A stretch of DNA of 64,000 nucleotides from Alectoria sarmentosa (lineage: Eukaryota; Ascomycota; Lecanoromycetes; Lecanorales; Parmeliaceae): positions 62,001 through 126,000 of the forward strand of contig WOGZ01000061.1 of NCBI GenBank assembly GCA_009733775.1, read 5' to 3'. A program made the position numbers and the translations under genes. Positions 32,057 through 44,667 of this stretch are shown piece by piece. How positions within the stretch are numbered: position 1 is the first letter of the stretch; every line of letters starts with the position of its first letter. A model generated the notes under the pieces. That model saw only the letters and a program-made list of their open reading frames with translations, was not told where the DNA came from and searched no databases.

Positions 32057-33246
32057 ATGACAGGCGCTATGGAAGCTCTTAAGCATAAGGCGAGTGTGGC
32101 TCCTCTCCCGACCGTACGTCCATTCTTCTCCAATATGGCTTCAACACGTGCTTTTCTGCTGCTCTCCTTCATGGAAACTTCGACTGATTCCTTAGTAGGT
32201 GGTACCAGGTAACACGCCTATCTACCAGGAAGCTGGTGACGTTGGCAATCGTACTCTCTGGTAAACCTCCCTCATCCATCCCTAGGCAGCCATTCTGATG
32301 CAAATCAGGGTTGTCTTCGTCATAATGCTCATCTCGTCCATTGCGTTCTACGCAATGGCCTTCCGTGTCCCAGTCGTAAGTAATACACCCGCTCGATTCG
32401 TTCTCGGCAAGATTCGTTGGCGCTGACTATTCCTAGCAAAAACGCTTGTTCCACATCTTGACTGCATTCATCACCACCTTCGCTACCATCTCCTACTTCG
32501 CCATGGCCGTTCACGATGGTGTTGGCAAGAACGAGATCACTATCAAGCAGACCCAGAAGCACTTCCCTGACACATTCCAGACCGTCTACCGCGAGGTCTA
32601 CTGGGCCCGCTACGTCGACTGGAGCGTCACCACCCCACTCCTGCTCTTGGACCTTTGCTTGCTTGCTGGACTTGGTGGTGCTAATATCCTCGTTGCCGTT
32701 GTCGCTGATGTGATCATGATCTTGACCGGTCTCTTCGCTGCCTTCACTGTCGAGGAGGGTCCCAAATGGGGATGGTACGCCATGGCTTGCATTGCCTACT
32801 TGGTCGTTGTCTACCAGCTTGCTTTCAACGGCCGTGGTGTGGTTCAGAATAAGGACAAGAAGACTGCTACTTTCTTCAGTGCCATTGCCGGATTCACCCT
32901 GGTCCTCTGGACCATCTACCCAATGTAGGTTTTCACACGCCTACTCTGGGCCTGCGAATCACTGACACGTCATAGCATTTGGGGTATCGCTGATGGGTCC
33001 CGCAATATCAACGTTGACTCCGAGATCATCGCCTACGCTGTCCTCGATGTTCTTGCAAAGCCCGTTTTCGGATTCTGGCTCCTCTTCACCCACGATGCCA
33101 TGTCTGGGTAAGCCATCATAGCATTCCCTACGAATGTCATGCAAAGCTGACTTCTACTTAGTACCGCTTCTCTGGACGGATTCTGGGCAAAGGGCATGTC
33201 AACGGATGGCGCCATCCGTGTTGGTGAAGACGACGAGGGTGCGTAA
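32057..33246 (+). CDS. Microbial rhodopsin, putative light-driven proton pump
   Basis: This seven-helix retinal protein of 296 residues is encoded by six exons (32057-32113, 32199-32260, 32309-32375, 32437-32924, 32976-33107, 33162-33246). The retinal Schiff-base lysine is Lys253 in VLDVLAKPVFGFWLL. In bacteriorhodopsin numbering, Arg82, Asp85, Thr89, Asp96 and Asp212 correspond to Arg120, Asp123, Thr127, Asp134 and Asp249. Having both Asp85 and Asp96 equivalents is the pattern of proton-pumping fungal rhodopsins such as that of Leptosphaeria, whereas sensory-like NOP-1 carries a Glu at the second site. Pumping is therefore predicted from residues, not shown. No carotenoid-cleavage or carotenoid synthesis gene lies beside it, unlike the CarO cluster of Fusarium. 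Confidence 0.95.
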
Positions 33247-34660
33247 ACGCAACATCATACACTATCTGCCAGGTCATGATCCGCTGCCATATGATCAAAG
33301 ATGCAGATTCTACAAAATTGGATCAGATTGCCCAAAAAAGTACATGTGGAGGAGCTAGTCGTGCAAGGTGGAACCTAAGCCTTGTATTTTGCATAACGAG
33401 CAAGAGAGGTGGTCAAAATGTTGTGCTGCAATTTCCCTTCCTATCTCTCTTTCTTCCACTTCTCATTTTCCTTGGCAGCAGTGTCCGAAGCATGTAATAT
33501 AAGTGACAAGCCTACAAAAACTTTGTGCTTCAGCGCCTCTCATGTTACATGAAAGTGCAATGTGCCTTACGACGGACCTTGCCATGGCACGTGTATACCA
33601 TCAGGAAGTAGTTTATTACCATCAGCTCGTTGAATGAGCCAGGATGTGCTTATCCCGTCCAACACCACAATACTTTACTGTTGTAGTGATTTAATGACTT
33701 GGCCTGCCTTGGATGCTCGATCCCAGCCCGTGACCACTGCCTCTCAAGGCTCATTCGTCTTCTGCCTTTACTTTACTCATCGTTCTGTTACCTTTCGCAC
33801 ACATTCACGAGATCTGCATCTTGACTTCTGGATGTGGTTAGCATATCCTCGTTGCGCTGGAAAATAGTCGTACAGCGGAAATACGATCTCTTTGATATGG
33901 AAGCACGGACGGGCCACGATTTCATGTTGGTTATGAAATCTTCAATGAAGAATTCAATTGGTGGGTATCCGCGCGGGACTGCGAAGGAGAAAGACTTTTT
34001 GGACACACGAGTACAATCATCTACTCTACGGCCGCACGAGTACAGTCACTCATCTTAGGAGCAGGCTAAGATGTACAAATTCAGCGCCATATGCAGTCCT
34101 TCAATTTGTAGGATTCGACTCGATTGGTGCCGTTGCAATCTCTTGATCAAGCAGCAGACTTAAAGATGCATGCGTTCGGCGCCAAATGCTTTGGTTTTCG
34201 TATATGTATGATAGCGACAATGCCGTTTTTCATAGTAGCCCAGCTGCTAAAACCTCGAGGATCAAGACTTGTCTAAAAGCAGACAGAAGAATGCATCATC
34301 CGGCCTTTACCGAGAAATTTGTTCAACACCGAGCCTAGCCGAACATTGCACTGTCTACAAGAAGAGTGTCTTGGGTATTGAGCTTTCACTGACTGGATGG
34401 TGCCTAACGGATCTTGTGATCCAAGGATTATGTGCTACCTTATCTTACTCCTCTCCCATCTCAACAAGTATATGAAAGCGGCCGCTCTTTCCTCGAGGCT
34501 GGAGACTTTTCTGCCTTCCTCCCAAATCTCACTTCATTCTCCCCATTCCTTTGTCTTCTTGGCGTTTGACCATACTGGCAATAATCAAAAGTATCTACAT
34601 TATCCATAAGTATCCAGAAGTACCTAAAAGTATCTGAAGTATCCCTCAAGCTTTGTTACG
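33247..34660. promoter_or_regulatory. Upstream region of PAL, no gene seen
   Basis: About 1.4 kb without a supported coding region. It lies upstream of the ammonia-lyase and should hold its promoter. A spaced AAGTATC repeat near its end is listed separately. Confidence 0.45.
34589..34643 (+). promoter_or_regulatory. Five AAGTATC repeats just upstream of PAL
   Basis: AAGTATC or AAGTACC occurs at 34589, 34608, 34618, 34628 and 34637. Four of the spacings are about one helical turn (9-10 bp) and one is 19 bp (two turns). The last copy ends 17 bases before the start codon. The regular phasing suggests a cluster of protein sites or an RNA element in the 5' leader. Confidence 0.5.
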
Positions 34661-37467
34661 ATGGCACCAGCTGTTTTTGATGGAGATGTGAATATTCTGA
34701 ATGGATTCCAGTCTGCACAGTCCAACTTTAATCTTGACACGGCCGAAGATATCCAAAACGATCACTACTCTTTAACACCCACAACGGCCGAAGATACCCT
34801 AGATGGCCACCACTCCTTGAGGGCCCGAACAGTCCCGTTTAACGGTAGTACAAACAATCATCTCTCCGACGCAATTTCTGGGAACGGTCACCATTCCTCG
34901 GCATCAGCAAATGATCTTTCGGAAAAATCCACACACCAAAATCATCCAACAGACTTTGACATCTCAAACGGTTACCACCCTGCAAGTGGCCCTTGTATTA
35001 GTCCTACAAACAACCTCCATCGAACGGGTTCTCATAACGCAAATAGTATCATCCCCGAGAAGATGCAGAACAGTAAAGTAGATCTCAGCCCTCATGCCAG
35101 CATTGTTGTGCGAGAGTGGAAGCTCTTGAGGGACACAGTCACTACTGTGACGCCCACGTACGTTGATACCGATTATCTTGGGGTTGCCAAAATCACTGCA
35201 GTCTCAAAGTGAGTCCACCGTTTCACAGTCAGGGGCTTGTCAGAACTCATCACGTTGCATGAGTTTGTCCTCACCACATACTGCATTTCATGGATCAGTG
35301 GCTATAGGAATAATCAGGCGGCGTTCTTGAGCCCCATATGTTCATCAGGTATCTTTCTGAGAGACTATAAAAGAGACTCGTTGACGAGTGGACAATTTCA
35401 GGCATAGCATAAATGCAAGGCTTCAAAACAAACCTGCCGCCTCAAAGCGTCTCAACGAGAGCGTAGACTTCCTGGCTCAACGTCTTGCGAATGGTCATTC
35501 TCTCTATGGTAAGAATAATCACAATGGGAAATGTCTCGATCTCTGAAATATGCGTTTGGTGTGTAAACGCTGATCTGTCCTATCCCTTAGGCATCACAAC
35601 AGGCTTTGGCGGCAGTGCCGACCTTCGAACTCTGAAGGTCAATGACTTACAGCAGGCATTAATCCAGCATCAGCACAGCGGCATGCTCCCAGTCGATAAA
35701 AAGGCCGGATCGATCCATCTCACCTTGAGCGAAGGGCGAGGCGTCCAATTCATGCCCGAAGAATGGGTTCGAGGTGCGATGCTCATTCGCTGCAAGTCAC
35801 TCCTCGCTGCCCATTCAGCAGTGCGCATCGAGATCATCGAGCTACTTATGGCATTGCTCAACAATGACATGATACCTTTGGTCCCGTTGCGTGGCTCTAT
35901 TTCCGCATCCGGAGATCTTCAGCCGCTTTCTTATATCGCGGGAGTGCTTGAAGGTAATCCAGATTGCTATGTCTGGACAAAAGATGGCAACGTAGGCCGA
36001 ATTCTCATCCCAGCAGACGTGGCACTCGAACATCTAATGCACAAATCCATCACTTTTGGACCGAAGGAAGCTCTTGCAGTTTTGAACGGCACCGCTGTGT
36101 CCACCGCAGTGGCAGCACTGGCGATGCAAGAGTCACATCATCTAGCCATCTTCTCTCAAGTGCTGACAGCCATGGGAGTCGAAGCCATGCATGGGTCAAT
36201 TGGCAGTTTCAACGCTTTCTTTGACAGAGTCCGCCCTCACCGCGGTCAACGAGAAGCCGCTGCGAACATCCGCCACTTTCTCACCGGCTCTCAGCTTGCT
36301 CGTCCTGAGCATGAAGACGAAGAGAATCGCTTGGGTCTCAGGCAGGATCGCTACGCCCTTCGCACATCACCTCAGTGGATCGGCCCTCAGCTCGAAGACC
36401 TTGCTTTAGCGCACGAGCAGATCACCATCGAGTGCAATGCGACAACCGACAATCCTCTTATCGACATCGAAGGTGGGGCCATTCACCACGGAGGGAATTT
36501 CCAAGCAGCCTCTATCACTTCGGCTATGGAGAAAACACGCTCTTGCCTGCAAATGTTCGGCCGGATGCTTTTTTCTCAATGCACTGAGCTGATCAATCCG
36601 GCTATGAACAACGGGCTGCCACCCAACCTTGCAGCTGATGAGCCGAGCACGAGCTATACGATGAAAGGTGCTGATATCAACGTTGCAGCCTATATGTCTG
36701 AACTAGCATACTTGGCAAATCCAGTAAGCAGCCACGTGCAGACAGCAGAAAATGGCAATCAAGCGATCAACTCGCTGGCACTGGTCTCGGCGCGATACAC
36801 CCACATGGCTATCGATTGCTTGTCGATGATTTGTGCGACGTACTTGTACGTCTTGTGTCAAGCCTTGGATATCAGGGCTCTGGATCGTGGCTACCTCGGT
36901 GCCATCGGACCTGCAGTTAATGAGATTACGGCTAATATCTTCGAGACTGCGTTTGGAGATGCGATTGCTTTGGCTGAGCTGCAATCGAAATTGCTGGAGC
37001 AATTTATGAAGCAGTTTGATCTCACGACCTCTCTAGACGTCAGCGACCGCTTCAGCAAAATCGCCGAGACTGTGCAGTCGACCCTGACGACATCCCTTTA
37101 CAGCCACGACAGCCTACCAGAGCACTTCGACGCACTCTTAGCCATCAAGCGGTGGACGGATCAGACTTCGGCGACTCTCCAACATCTCTTTGTCCAGCAT
37201 CGAAAAGCTTATTTTGCTGCCCCAGATGCTAGCCCGTATCTTGGGGCTGCATCATCACGCATGTACAGCTACGTTCGCAAAGATCTGCAGGTGCCCTTCC
37301 ACAAAGGCTTGGTGGATCGACCGACCAAGGGCAACGAGCTCAAGACGATTGGCTCGAACATCAGCATCATCCATGAGGCTATGAGGAGTGGACGACTGTA
37401 TGATGTCGTTCTAACGTGTCTTGGAGCGCGTCATGTTAAGGCGGTTTCGGGGGAAAAAGGCCCCTAA
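34661..37467 (+). CDS. PAL: Phenylalanine ammonia-lyase family enzyme
   Basis: PAL removes ammonia from L-phenylalanine to give trans-cinnamate, using an MIO group formed from Ala-Ser-Gly. The model has three exons (34661-35208, 35402-35508, 35591-37467; introns 193 and 82 nt) and 843 residues. Visible: the Tyr-loop region LYGITTGFGGSAD, the MIO triad at 324-326 in GSISASGDLQPLSYIAG, and the conserved NGTAVST, TTDNPLID and HHGGNFQA segments. Fungal and plant PALs are usually about 700-740 residues. Here roughly 100 extra N-terminal residues form imperfect His/Asn/Ser-rich repeats (DGHHSL, GNGHHSS, NGYHPAS). The upper substrate choice (Phe, Tyr or both) cannot be told from the sequence alone. 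The 193-nt intron is long but does not resemble the introner family. Confidence 0.95.
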
Positions 37468-38665
37468 ACGGCAGATTCCTGAGGGTACCAGCCCGTGGAG
37501 CGACGAGAACTGTATTCCACCTCGAACAGCCGCAAAATGGCGGCTAAGGTAGATGAGATTGTTTGCAGAACAGAGGCAAATGACGCATACCCGTTCAACA
37601 GCTTTGATTTTAAGATGTAGATTAAGTAGTAGTGAGATGATAACAAATTTACAGTCCATGCCCAGCACGAAAATCTGGGTGAAAGTGAGATGATTTATGC
37701 ACACGTCCATGGACATAGCCGTAGGCATAAATGATCGTAAAATGCGTCAGTGAAAGGATGAGACTCTCGGTCGATTTTGAGTGGGCGATTGATTTCTCAT
37801 CAGTCTTCATCCGTGATCTGCTTGCTATTCTGTCTTCACGACGAAGTAGAACCGTGCTTCATCTACGATAACACTCTGATCAAAATCCTTTTCCTTTTTC
37901 CCGTCGGAGAGCAACGCAACGACTCCGGTTTCCTTGACTTGGCGTTAGAGTCTGAGCGTTACTCAGCCCGCCTGATGTTTAAAGCAGAGAGTTTCGCTCC
38001 GCAACTATCAGATTGACTCACAGTCATTTCTCCGAGGCGCGATGGGTTACCTCAAAAGAGCTGCGCAGGCAGTGTTTGCAGTACTTTGATGGAACACTCG
38101 TCATTCCAAGGCCGTAGGCACCCGGAGAAAAAGCAACCCATATTTTTCGACACAGCCACCTTGACTAAACGTCCTACAATTGGCTCGCTTGATTGGCCGA
38201 AAGAATCCCGTACATACAAGTCTGGAAATACCAGGCAAGGTGGCAGAGTAGGCTGACCTCTTTGTCGCGAAAGCATCCTCCAAATACTATCCTGGACGAT
38301 GTAATAAAGATCCTGGCCAGGAATCCTCTCATGACTCAATCGGTCGACTGGGTCTCTATGAGTCAAAGTGGAGACGATAGTTGAAGCAAGTTTGCCGGCA
38401 AATTGTGTAGAATCGTCTGCGCAGCAAATTATGCTTACCTTACTCTCTCCGTTCTACTGACTCATCTCAGCTATTGACGACGAGACTAGGAGAGCTCGTG
38501 GATGGATTCCTGTCGGAAAGAATAGACAGGCATTGTAGACTTAAGCCATATAAACAATCCAACGCCTTTTCCTGTCCTTTTTGTTCTCCAATTTCCCCTT
38601 CTTCTTACTCTTCCACCAGTCAGAGCCGGCGGGCTATACGTCCAAACACACAAACAAGTCTCGCG
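37468..38665. other. Intergenic, no supported gene
   Basis: About 1.2 kb. Short open frames on both strands show no recognisable domains. The end forms the promoter and CT-rich leader of the next gene. Confidence 0.45.
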
Positions 38666-39646
38666 ATGCAAATCACCTATTCCATCCCCTTCCTTACACT
38701 TCTTCCCACTTTCATCACAGCCCTCGCTCCAACCCACCTCATCTATGAAGCCCCCAACGACACCTGGCTCGAAAACCTAGCCGTCCGCGGCTGCGGCTCT
38801 ATTCTGTTAACAACCACCACCTCTCCCGACCTCTGGCTCATCAACCCATTCACCCCGAGTCCCACCCCAAACCTCCTCCACCGCTTCTCCTCCGGATCTT
38901 TTACCGTAGGCATCACCGAGACAATCCCTGACACATTTCAAGTCATCGTTGCAAGCGCAACCCTCGAAAACAACAGTATCTATACCGTCTCATTCCCAAT
39001 AAACAGCGACGTCCCATTGATCCACCTCGCCGCCACAGTCTCGGGAGCCGGACTCCTGAATGGCCTCGCCACCCTCAACCCCAACACCGTCCTCGCCGCC
39101 GACTCCTACAAAGGCGTCGTGTGGGCCATCGACGCCCTGACCGGCGCCTCCCGCATTGCAATCTCAGACCCACTCATGGCTCCTCTCACGACTTCCGTTT
39201 TCGAATCCACCATCGGCATCAACGGCATCAAGCTCCGCGGGAGCACTCTGTACTTCACCAACTCCGCGCAAGCACTTTTCGCCAAGATGGAAATCCAACC
39301 CAACGGCACCGCGATCAACGCGGCCGAGGTGATCGCGCACTCGCCGCCCGGTACGACATATGACGACTTTGCGCTGGACGGGCGGGGAGATGCGTTCCTG
39401 GCCACTTCGCAGGGTAACACGATCGAAGGAATTGGGAGGGCCGTGGAGCCGCAGATTATTGTAGCCGGGAATATCAACAGCACGGAGATTGCGGAGCCGA
39501 CGGCGGCGCAGTTTGGGAGGACGCTGGCCGACAGGGACGTTTTGTATGTGACGACTGCTGGTGGATTGGAGGCGCCGATAAATGGGGATGAGAGGGTGGG
39601 GGGCCAATTGGTGGCGGTTGATACGAGGGGATTGTGGAGCGCGTGA
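38666..39646 (+). CDS. Secreted six-bladed propeller-like protein
   Basis: This single-exon gene encodes 326 residues. It starts with a clear signal peptide (MQITYSIPFLTLLPTFITAL). The body shows repeats of the SMP-30/NHL-like beta-propeller kind common in secreted fungal proteins: GCGSILLTTTTSPDLWLI, LNGLATLNPNTVLAADSYKG, INGIKLRGSTLYFTNSAQ, DDFALDGRGDAFLATSQGN and RDVLYVTTAGG. Several NxS/T sites are present. Related proteins are often annotated as hypothetical secreted lactonase-like proteins; no enzyme activity can be assigned. An in-frame upstream extension exists, but the signal peptide supports this ATG. Confidence 0.85.
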   Translation: MQITYSIPFLTLLPTFITALAPTHLIYEAPNDTWLENLAVRGCGSILLTTTTSPDLWLINPFTPSPTPNLLHRFSSGSFTVGITETIPDTFQVIVASATLENNSIYTVSFPINSDVPLIHLAATVSGAGLLNGLATLNPNTVLAADSYKGVVWAIDALTGASRIAISDPLMAPLTTSVFESTIGINGIKLRGSTLYFTNSAQALFAKMEIQPNGTAINAAEVIAHSPPGTTYDDFALDGRGDAFLATSQGNTIEGIGRAVEPQIIVAGNINSTEIAEPTAAQFGRTLADRDVLYVTTAGGLEAPINGDERVGGQLVAVDTRGLWSA

Positions 39647-42600
39647 AAGTAATGGATGTCTTTCTTGATGTCGTCTCCGTTGGAAACCTGTACCTGTACT
39701 CGTACTCGTACGACTAGAGCACACACGCACCATAATGAATTCATCCACCAATCCTGACAAGATCGATCTCCGAAAGCCAGAATCAAACCGATTTTCCACA
39801 AACAGCCGCTCAATGATTGAAAAGAAATGCCACATCGTCGATCCGAAAGTCCACGGACCCCTATGGAACCCGAAGTCTGAAAAAACCCATCACCACTCAC
39901 TCATTCTCACCACCGCAACCGAAACATTCCGTTTCCACCGCAACATAATTAGCGCCACGCACAAGGACCCAAGCGCTGGAAACAAATTCCCCACCACAAA
40001 AATATCAAAGATCGCTGGTTGGTTACACGGCGCGCGCAACGTTGCACGCAAAAAGGTAAAGTACCTACACACCACACAAAAGTGTTTGAGATAGATGGCC
40101 GAGAGGGTGTCCAGAAAATAAAACTCTGAAACGATGTTTGGAGGACCTTCCGAGGTTCTCCCCCCCCCGCTCCTTGCCAAAAACCCCGCTGCCGTGGTCC
40201 TCTGCCGATCTCCTTATCAGAGTTGGATTTGGAGGGGGTTACTTGGCGCTCATTTTAGGGCCGTCGATCACGAGCCGCGCAACGTGGAAGACAGGCATCA
40301 GGAGCCTGCCGAAATGCAGGCACGGGAACTTCAGACGGGAAGGGGGAGGGGACCAGATTTGGCGGTGAGTGGGAGGGCGTGTACGGTTGCCTGTTCTTGG
40401 AGTTCAAAAAAGTGACGGGGGGTGTTCTTGGTGGAATCGGTCGTGACGAATTGACCAATCATTTGGGAGTCATGCTAAGCGCAAGTAGAATTGCGGTCAA
40501 GAGATTATATTGGATTGGTAGTATTAGGAATACGTATGTTTAGCAACAGACTTTTAAACAAATCTCTCGGGGTCTTGGTCGCTTCCAGAAGTACCATGAA
40601 CGTCGTTGGTCTATCTATTGCACTCTCCGAACACCAGAATTGTATATGTACAGGGGTATATCTCTCGACCCAAACCATGTCAAACGCTAGGAAAGCAAGG
40701 TACCGGTGCCGAGTCGCATGATGTTGAATTTCTGGTAGTGGTGGTGGTACAAAGAATGCTTCGCATTGGCTTTTCCTCGGTGGTCGAATCGAGGGCGCAG
40801 GATTGAGGCTGATGTCCAGGTAAATGATGGTGTGGTGCTCTTGATGTGTATTGGTGACGTGATGCGAGTCATACTTTGCCGTGCATAACCGTTTTGAGAT
40901 CTGACATAGGATGGTGGTGCGCGACCGGACCGAGTAGTGAAACCAAGGAGGACTTGGTACTTGAGAATCAAGTGCCGGGAAGACTTGCCAATGTCCAGCA
41001 GCTGGCAATTGAACGAATCCATTGAAAGATCGGTATTGGCTTCCCACAATGTACTCGTATCCGATGGGAGATTGTAGCCGGGTGGGAGGGTGACTGTTGA
41101 GTCATTCTGAAACCAGAAGACAGACACAACTGCAGGGCCAGAGGCATGCACAGTAGACCGAGAGTAGGTTGTGTAGGTTAGGTAGACGAGAGAGAAAGCG
41201 TGGTAGAGAGCGAGTGGATGAGCCTATTTTGGGACTTTGGGAAGAGGGCGGTTGGGCGGTGGGCCTGGGCAAGGAGGGTATTGGGGCTGTTGTGGGCCAT
41301 TGTAGTGGTATGAGGCAGGCATCTTATATGATTGAGAAAAGGTGACTGATACGTGTGGGCCCAAGGTACTGGAGACTGAGAGTTCTGCTTGGTGTAAGGC
41401 GGCTGTGGTACTCGGTGACTGTTGACGGGGTTGGGTATTGAGCTGGGTATATTGAGGTGGTGGCTTGAATGTGTGGGTATGTGGATATGTGGATGTGTGA
41501 TGTTGGCAAAAAGTCAAGGTGGGAAGTGGTGGGTATTTATGATTTTGGCAACACCAAGGTACAGATTGGTGGATGTAATTATAAAGGCAGTCATCATCCG
41601 CAACGGCCAACGGATGCCAAGTGAAGCTCTTGGCTGCCGTCCATAGCCGTGGTACTCGTAATTTGATTAGGGAGCTAAGTTTGATGATGAAGATATTTTT
41701 CAGGGTCCAAGCATGGCATGAGACAGGGGTATAAGGATTTGGTGAACGAAGAATTAGAATAGTTGATGAAAAGGGGAAAGGTCAATATGGATGAGTGGCG
41801 TGAGTGGTCTATCCGAATATCCTTTCCCTGGAAAAATGACGACTGGACGACCTCTAAAAACAAAATTGGCGCAAATCTGGCCAGGGCTGAAATCTCGGTG
41901 TGGGTCAAGGGTTGGATTTCGGAGGAAAGTGGCCACCTGACGACCGCCGACCCCCCCAAATCCTATTTTGGCAGGATTTTCCACCCCCCTTGCGACCTCG
42001 GCCAATTTCTGACAATGACAAGACGCCGTTGCAGCAACTGCAAGACATCACCGTTCACCACATCAATTGGTTTGCTCATTATTGCTTGGCAATGCCGAAG
42101 CAACCGCACGTGCAAACTGCAAATCTACACTTCGACGTGGGATCCTACCCTACCTTCCTAAGCACTCCATTTCTTTCACTCATTGGATAAGGATGCAACG
42201 GACCTATCACCGACCACCCCGATGGACTTCTGGATCTCTAACAACACCAACTTCACAGCGGCTCCCAAATCAACGGAACCCTTCAACACTTCATTATTGA
42301 CATCTTTCTTGCTTGCTCGGTAGTTGAGGGTTGCTGACGGCCCCCCCGGATTGCCTGTTGCCAAAATTGGAACCTTGTCAAATCGATAGTACTATTCAAG
42401 TGTCATGGGGGCCGGGACATTAAGCAAGGTCATGGATACGAAGAGTCGGAATCAGCAACATGCGTGTAAACGCAAGTCATCTTGTTTGCCACCGTCTCAA
42501 ATGCACCGGAAATTATCACGCAAAATTGTGAAACTCTGCCCCTTTTCTGGCTACGTCGTGATGTGACGCTAAACAGGAGGGCCATCATGCGATTTGATTG

Positions 42601-44667
42601 GCGAATTGCAATGTTTGGAAAAGTACAATTGAAATTTGAATGGTTACCAGAGCACCAGTGCGAATGTCGGTTCCATCTCTATCAAAAGCGGGACGTTGAA
42701 GGCCTCGTGATGCGTTGTGGCACAGCGACTGGGCGTCTCGGCTTGTCCTTGATTCATGAAGCGACAGAAGCACAATCAAAAATCACGCCACCACTTCGGA
42801 GAACTACTACCACCGAAAAGCGAAAGAAATTCGAGCATGCGAAGACGGAATGTAAGGGGGTGGTGTCGTTGACGTTTGAGCGGCGACGCACAAGCTCGCA
42901 TCGACAGATTGGATGACCTGCAGGGTTAAAGCATAGAGTAAGCACGTTTCCCACGTGGCATCATGCAGCTAATTCATTAGCGCTTATCTGCAGCCAAGAT
43001 GGTACCTAGTACCTGGGATCTGGTACAATGTGCTTTTGCATTGAGCACGGCCCCTCTGTATCATATACTCGTGGTCCAGGGGGGGTGCCATGTGATGCCA
43101 TTTGTCTGCCAGAGGATCTCATCCGCTGTGAGATCACTTTCAGATGGATATGGAAAGGTCAATTCGACTATGTAAATGTGTGCATAGATACAGTACACCC
43201 AAGGATAATGCGGAAAACCCGGGCTCACCGTCCGAGCTCACCGTCCCTGCACTTTGCCTTACCTCACAGCTCTCCAACATCAACGACCCTGTAAAGGAGT
43301 GCACAACACAAACGCTTCCTACGTATCTGACAATCAGATAAGCTCGATCCTACAAGACAAAGGCGAAGATTTGTGGACGCAAATTAACCTAACACGCTGC
43401 ATGTCATAAAGCTCAATCCAGATCCGAAGCAATGGATTTGCGGCCCCAGAATACACTCCGCTAAGTCTTCCGGATCGCCGCCTAGAACATTTGTGGAAGC
43501 TTGTGCCCTGTGGCTTGCATGCGGGAAATTAAAATTTAGGTGGCTTCAAACATATCAAGCTAATCATGAAACAAAAATAGTTTTAGAGCAATCAGTATTG
43601 GCAGGATCAAACGAGCTGTGAGAAAAAGGGTGCACCAGGTGTACGAGTCGGAGTATCCATCATGTTGAAGTTGATTGTGAGCCCCATAGTTGAGAGTTGT
43701 GTGGCGCGGAGATGTCCGCTCGCGCTCCAAGTGATTCAACTCACCACCCAACGCTGGTGGCGCGTATGCCCGTTTTTTTCAGCTCTCAACTTCATGCAGT
43801 ACTGCATCCTCACACCGTAAACTTGCTATGAGAAGATTATGCAGCTGAAGGAAAGGCAACGGCTTGAGTGCTGACACGATCAAATTTGAAATGCTAGTCG
43901 CTGCCAAATATCAAGCCCAGTGGCCTTCGTGGGCACCAACATTTGTCATGCTCACTGAATTGGCCCGATTCATTCGTGCATTCCGTCTTTCCCTACAGAC
44001 TTCTCGGTGACCGCGTACAGCTTGCCCATAAATGTAATTCTCATCGAAGCAGGGGCATCCTTCACCTCTTTCTTGGCTCCGATTCATCATTTTTGGGACA
44101 TGGATACCGCACAAACCGGAGCAGTCTCCAAAAATGCCAGTACAATCGGGACTGTTCGACGGATCGGTAGGTGGATTCCTAATCACTCCGACCATTTGGT
44201 ATCGATACAGCCAAGCCCAGTATTGTTGAGATTCGCCATTCTGAATCCACCCGCCTCGGATTCCAGGACCGACGTGGAGGCAAACTTTCCAGGAGTTGGA
44301 GAAGATGCGAACGACAAGACATGATGCATGATGCATCATGTCCGCATTGTACCGAAAAATCCTTTGCTAAGCTGACGGGCTTTGTCCTCACAGTTTTGAA
44401 GCAGATCAGAAACAGACATGAAACAACCGCGATGCTACCTAAAATCTGCATTGCAACGATAATCTCATGCATCCTGAGCAGCCGTCAGCGATCGGAAACG
44501 AAAGTCAAACTATGACCGAAACAACCTACTTTCGTTAAGATAACATTGGTAGTTTTGGGACACCGCAAATACCAAGGCACCAGCACACAGACCAGGATGA
44601 CCGGGTCTCAGTCGCAAGGAAGAAACATCATCCTTCTTAAAACCTACGGAGCTGGATGGGAGCGGCT
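39647..44667. other. Gene-poor 5-kb region
   Basis: No gene can be supported. A minus-strand frame at about 41.2-41.6 kb encodes a Pro/His-rich stretch ending MPASYHYNGPQQPQYPPCPG. It could be joined through a possible intron to 41.1-40.7 kb, but the result has no recognisable domain. Another minus-strand frame at 43.9-44.5 kb starts with a hydrophobic segment and is followed by a Cys-containing frame; it is a weak candidate for a small secreted protein. A 25-bp near-perfect palindrome sits at 44318-44342. The region may contain old degraded repeats. Confidence 0.4.
44318..44342. repeat. Palindrome with 12-base arms
   Basis: The arms GACATGATGCAT and ATGCATCATGTC are exact reverse complements separated by one base. 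It sits in the gene-poor region. No role is known. Confidence 0.75.

Noticed and set aside
35209..35401. 193-nt PAL intron as another introner
   Set aside because: It lacks the GTACG start, the inverted arms and the internal motifs of the family.
40505..41610. Possible Pro/His-rich two-exon gene on the minus strand
   Set aside because: A splice can be drawn, but the product has no recognisable domain and its composition looks like untranslated sequence.
43911..44472. Possible small secreted Cys-containing protein on the minus strand
   Set aside because: The hydrophobic start and the Cys-containing part are in different frames and no convincing intron joins them.
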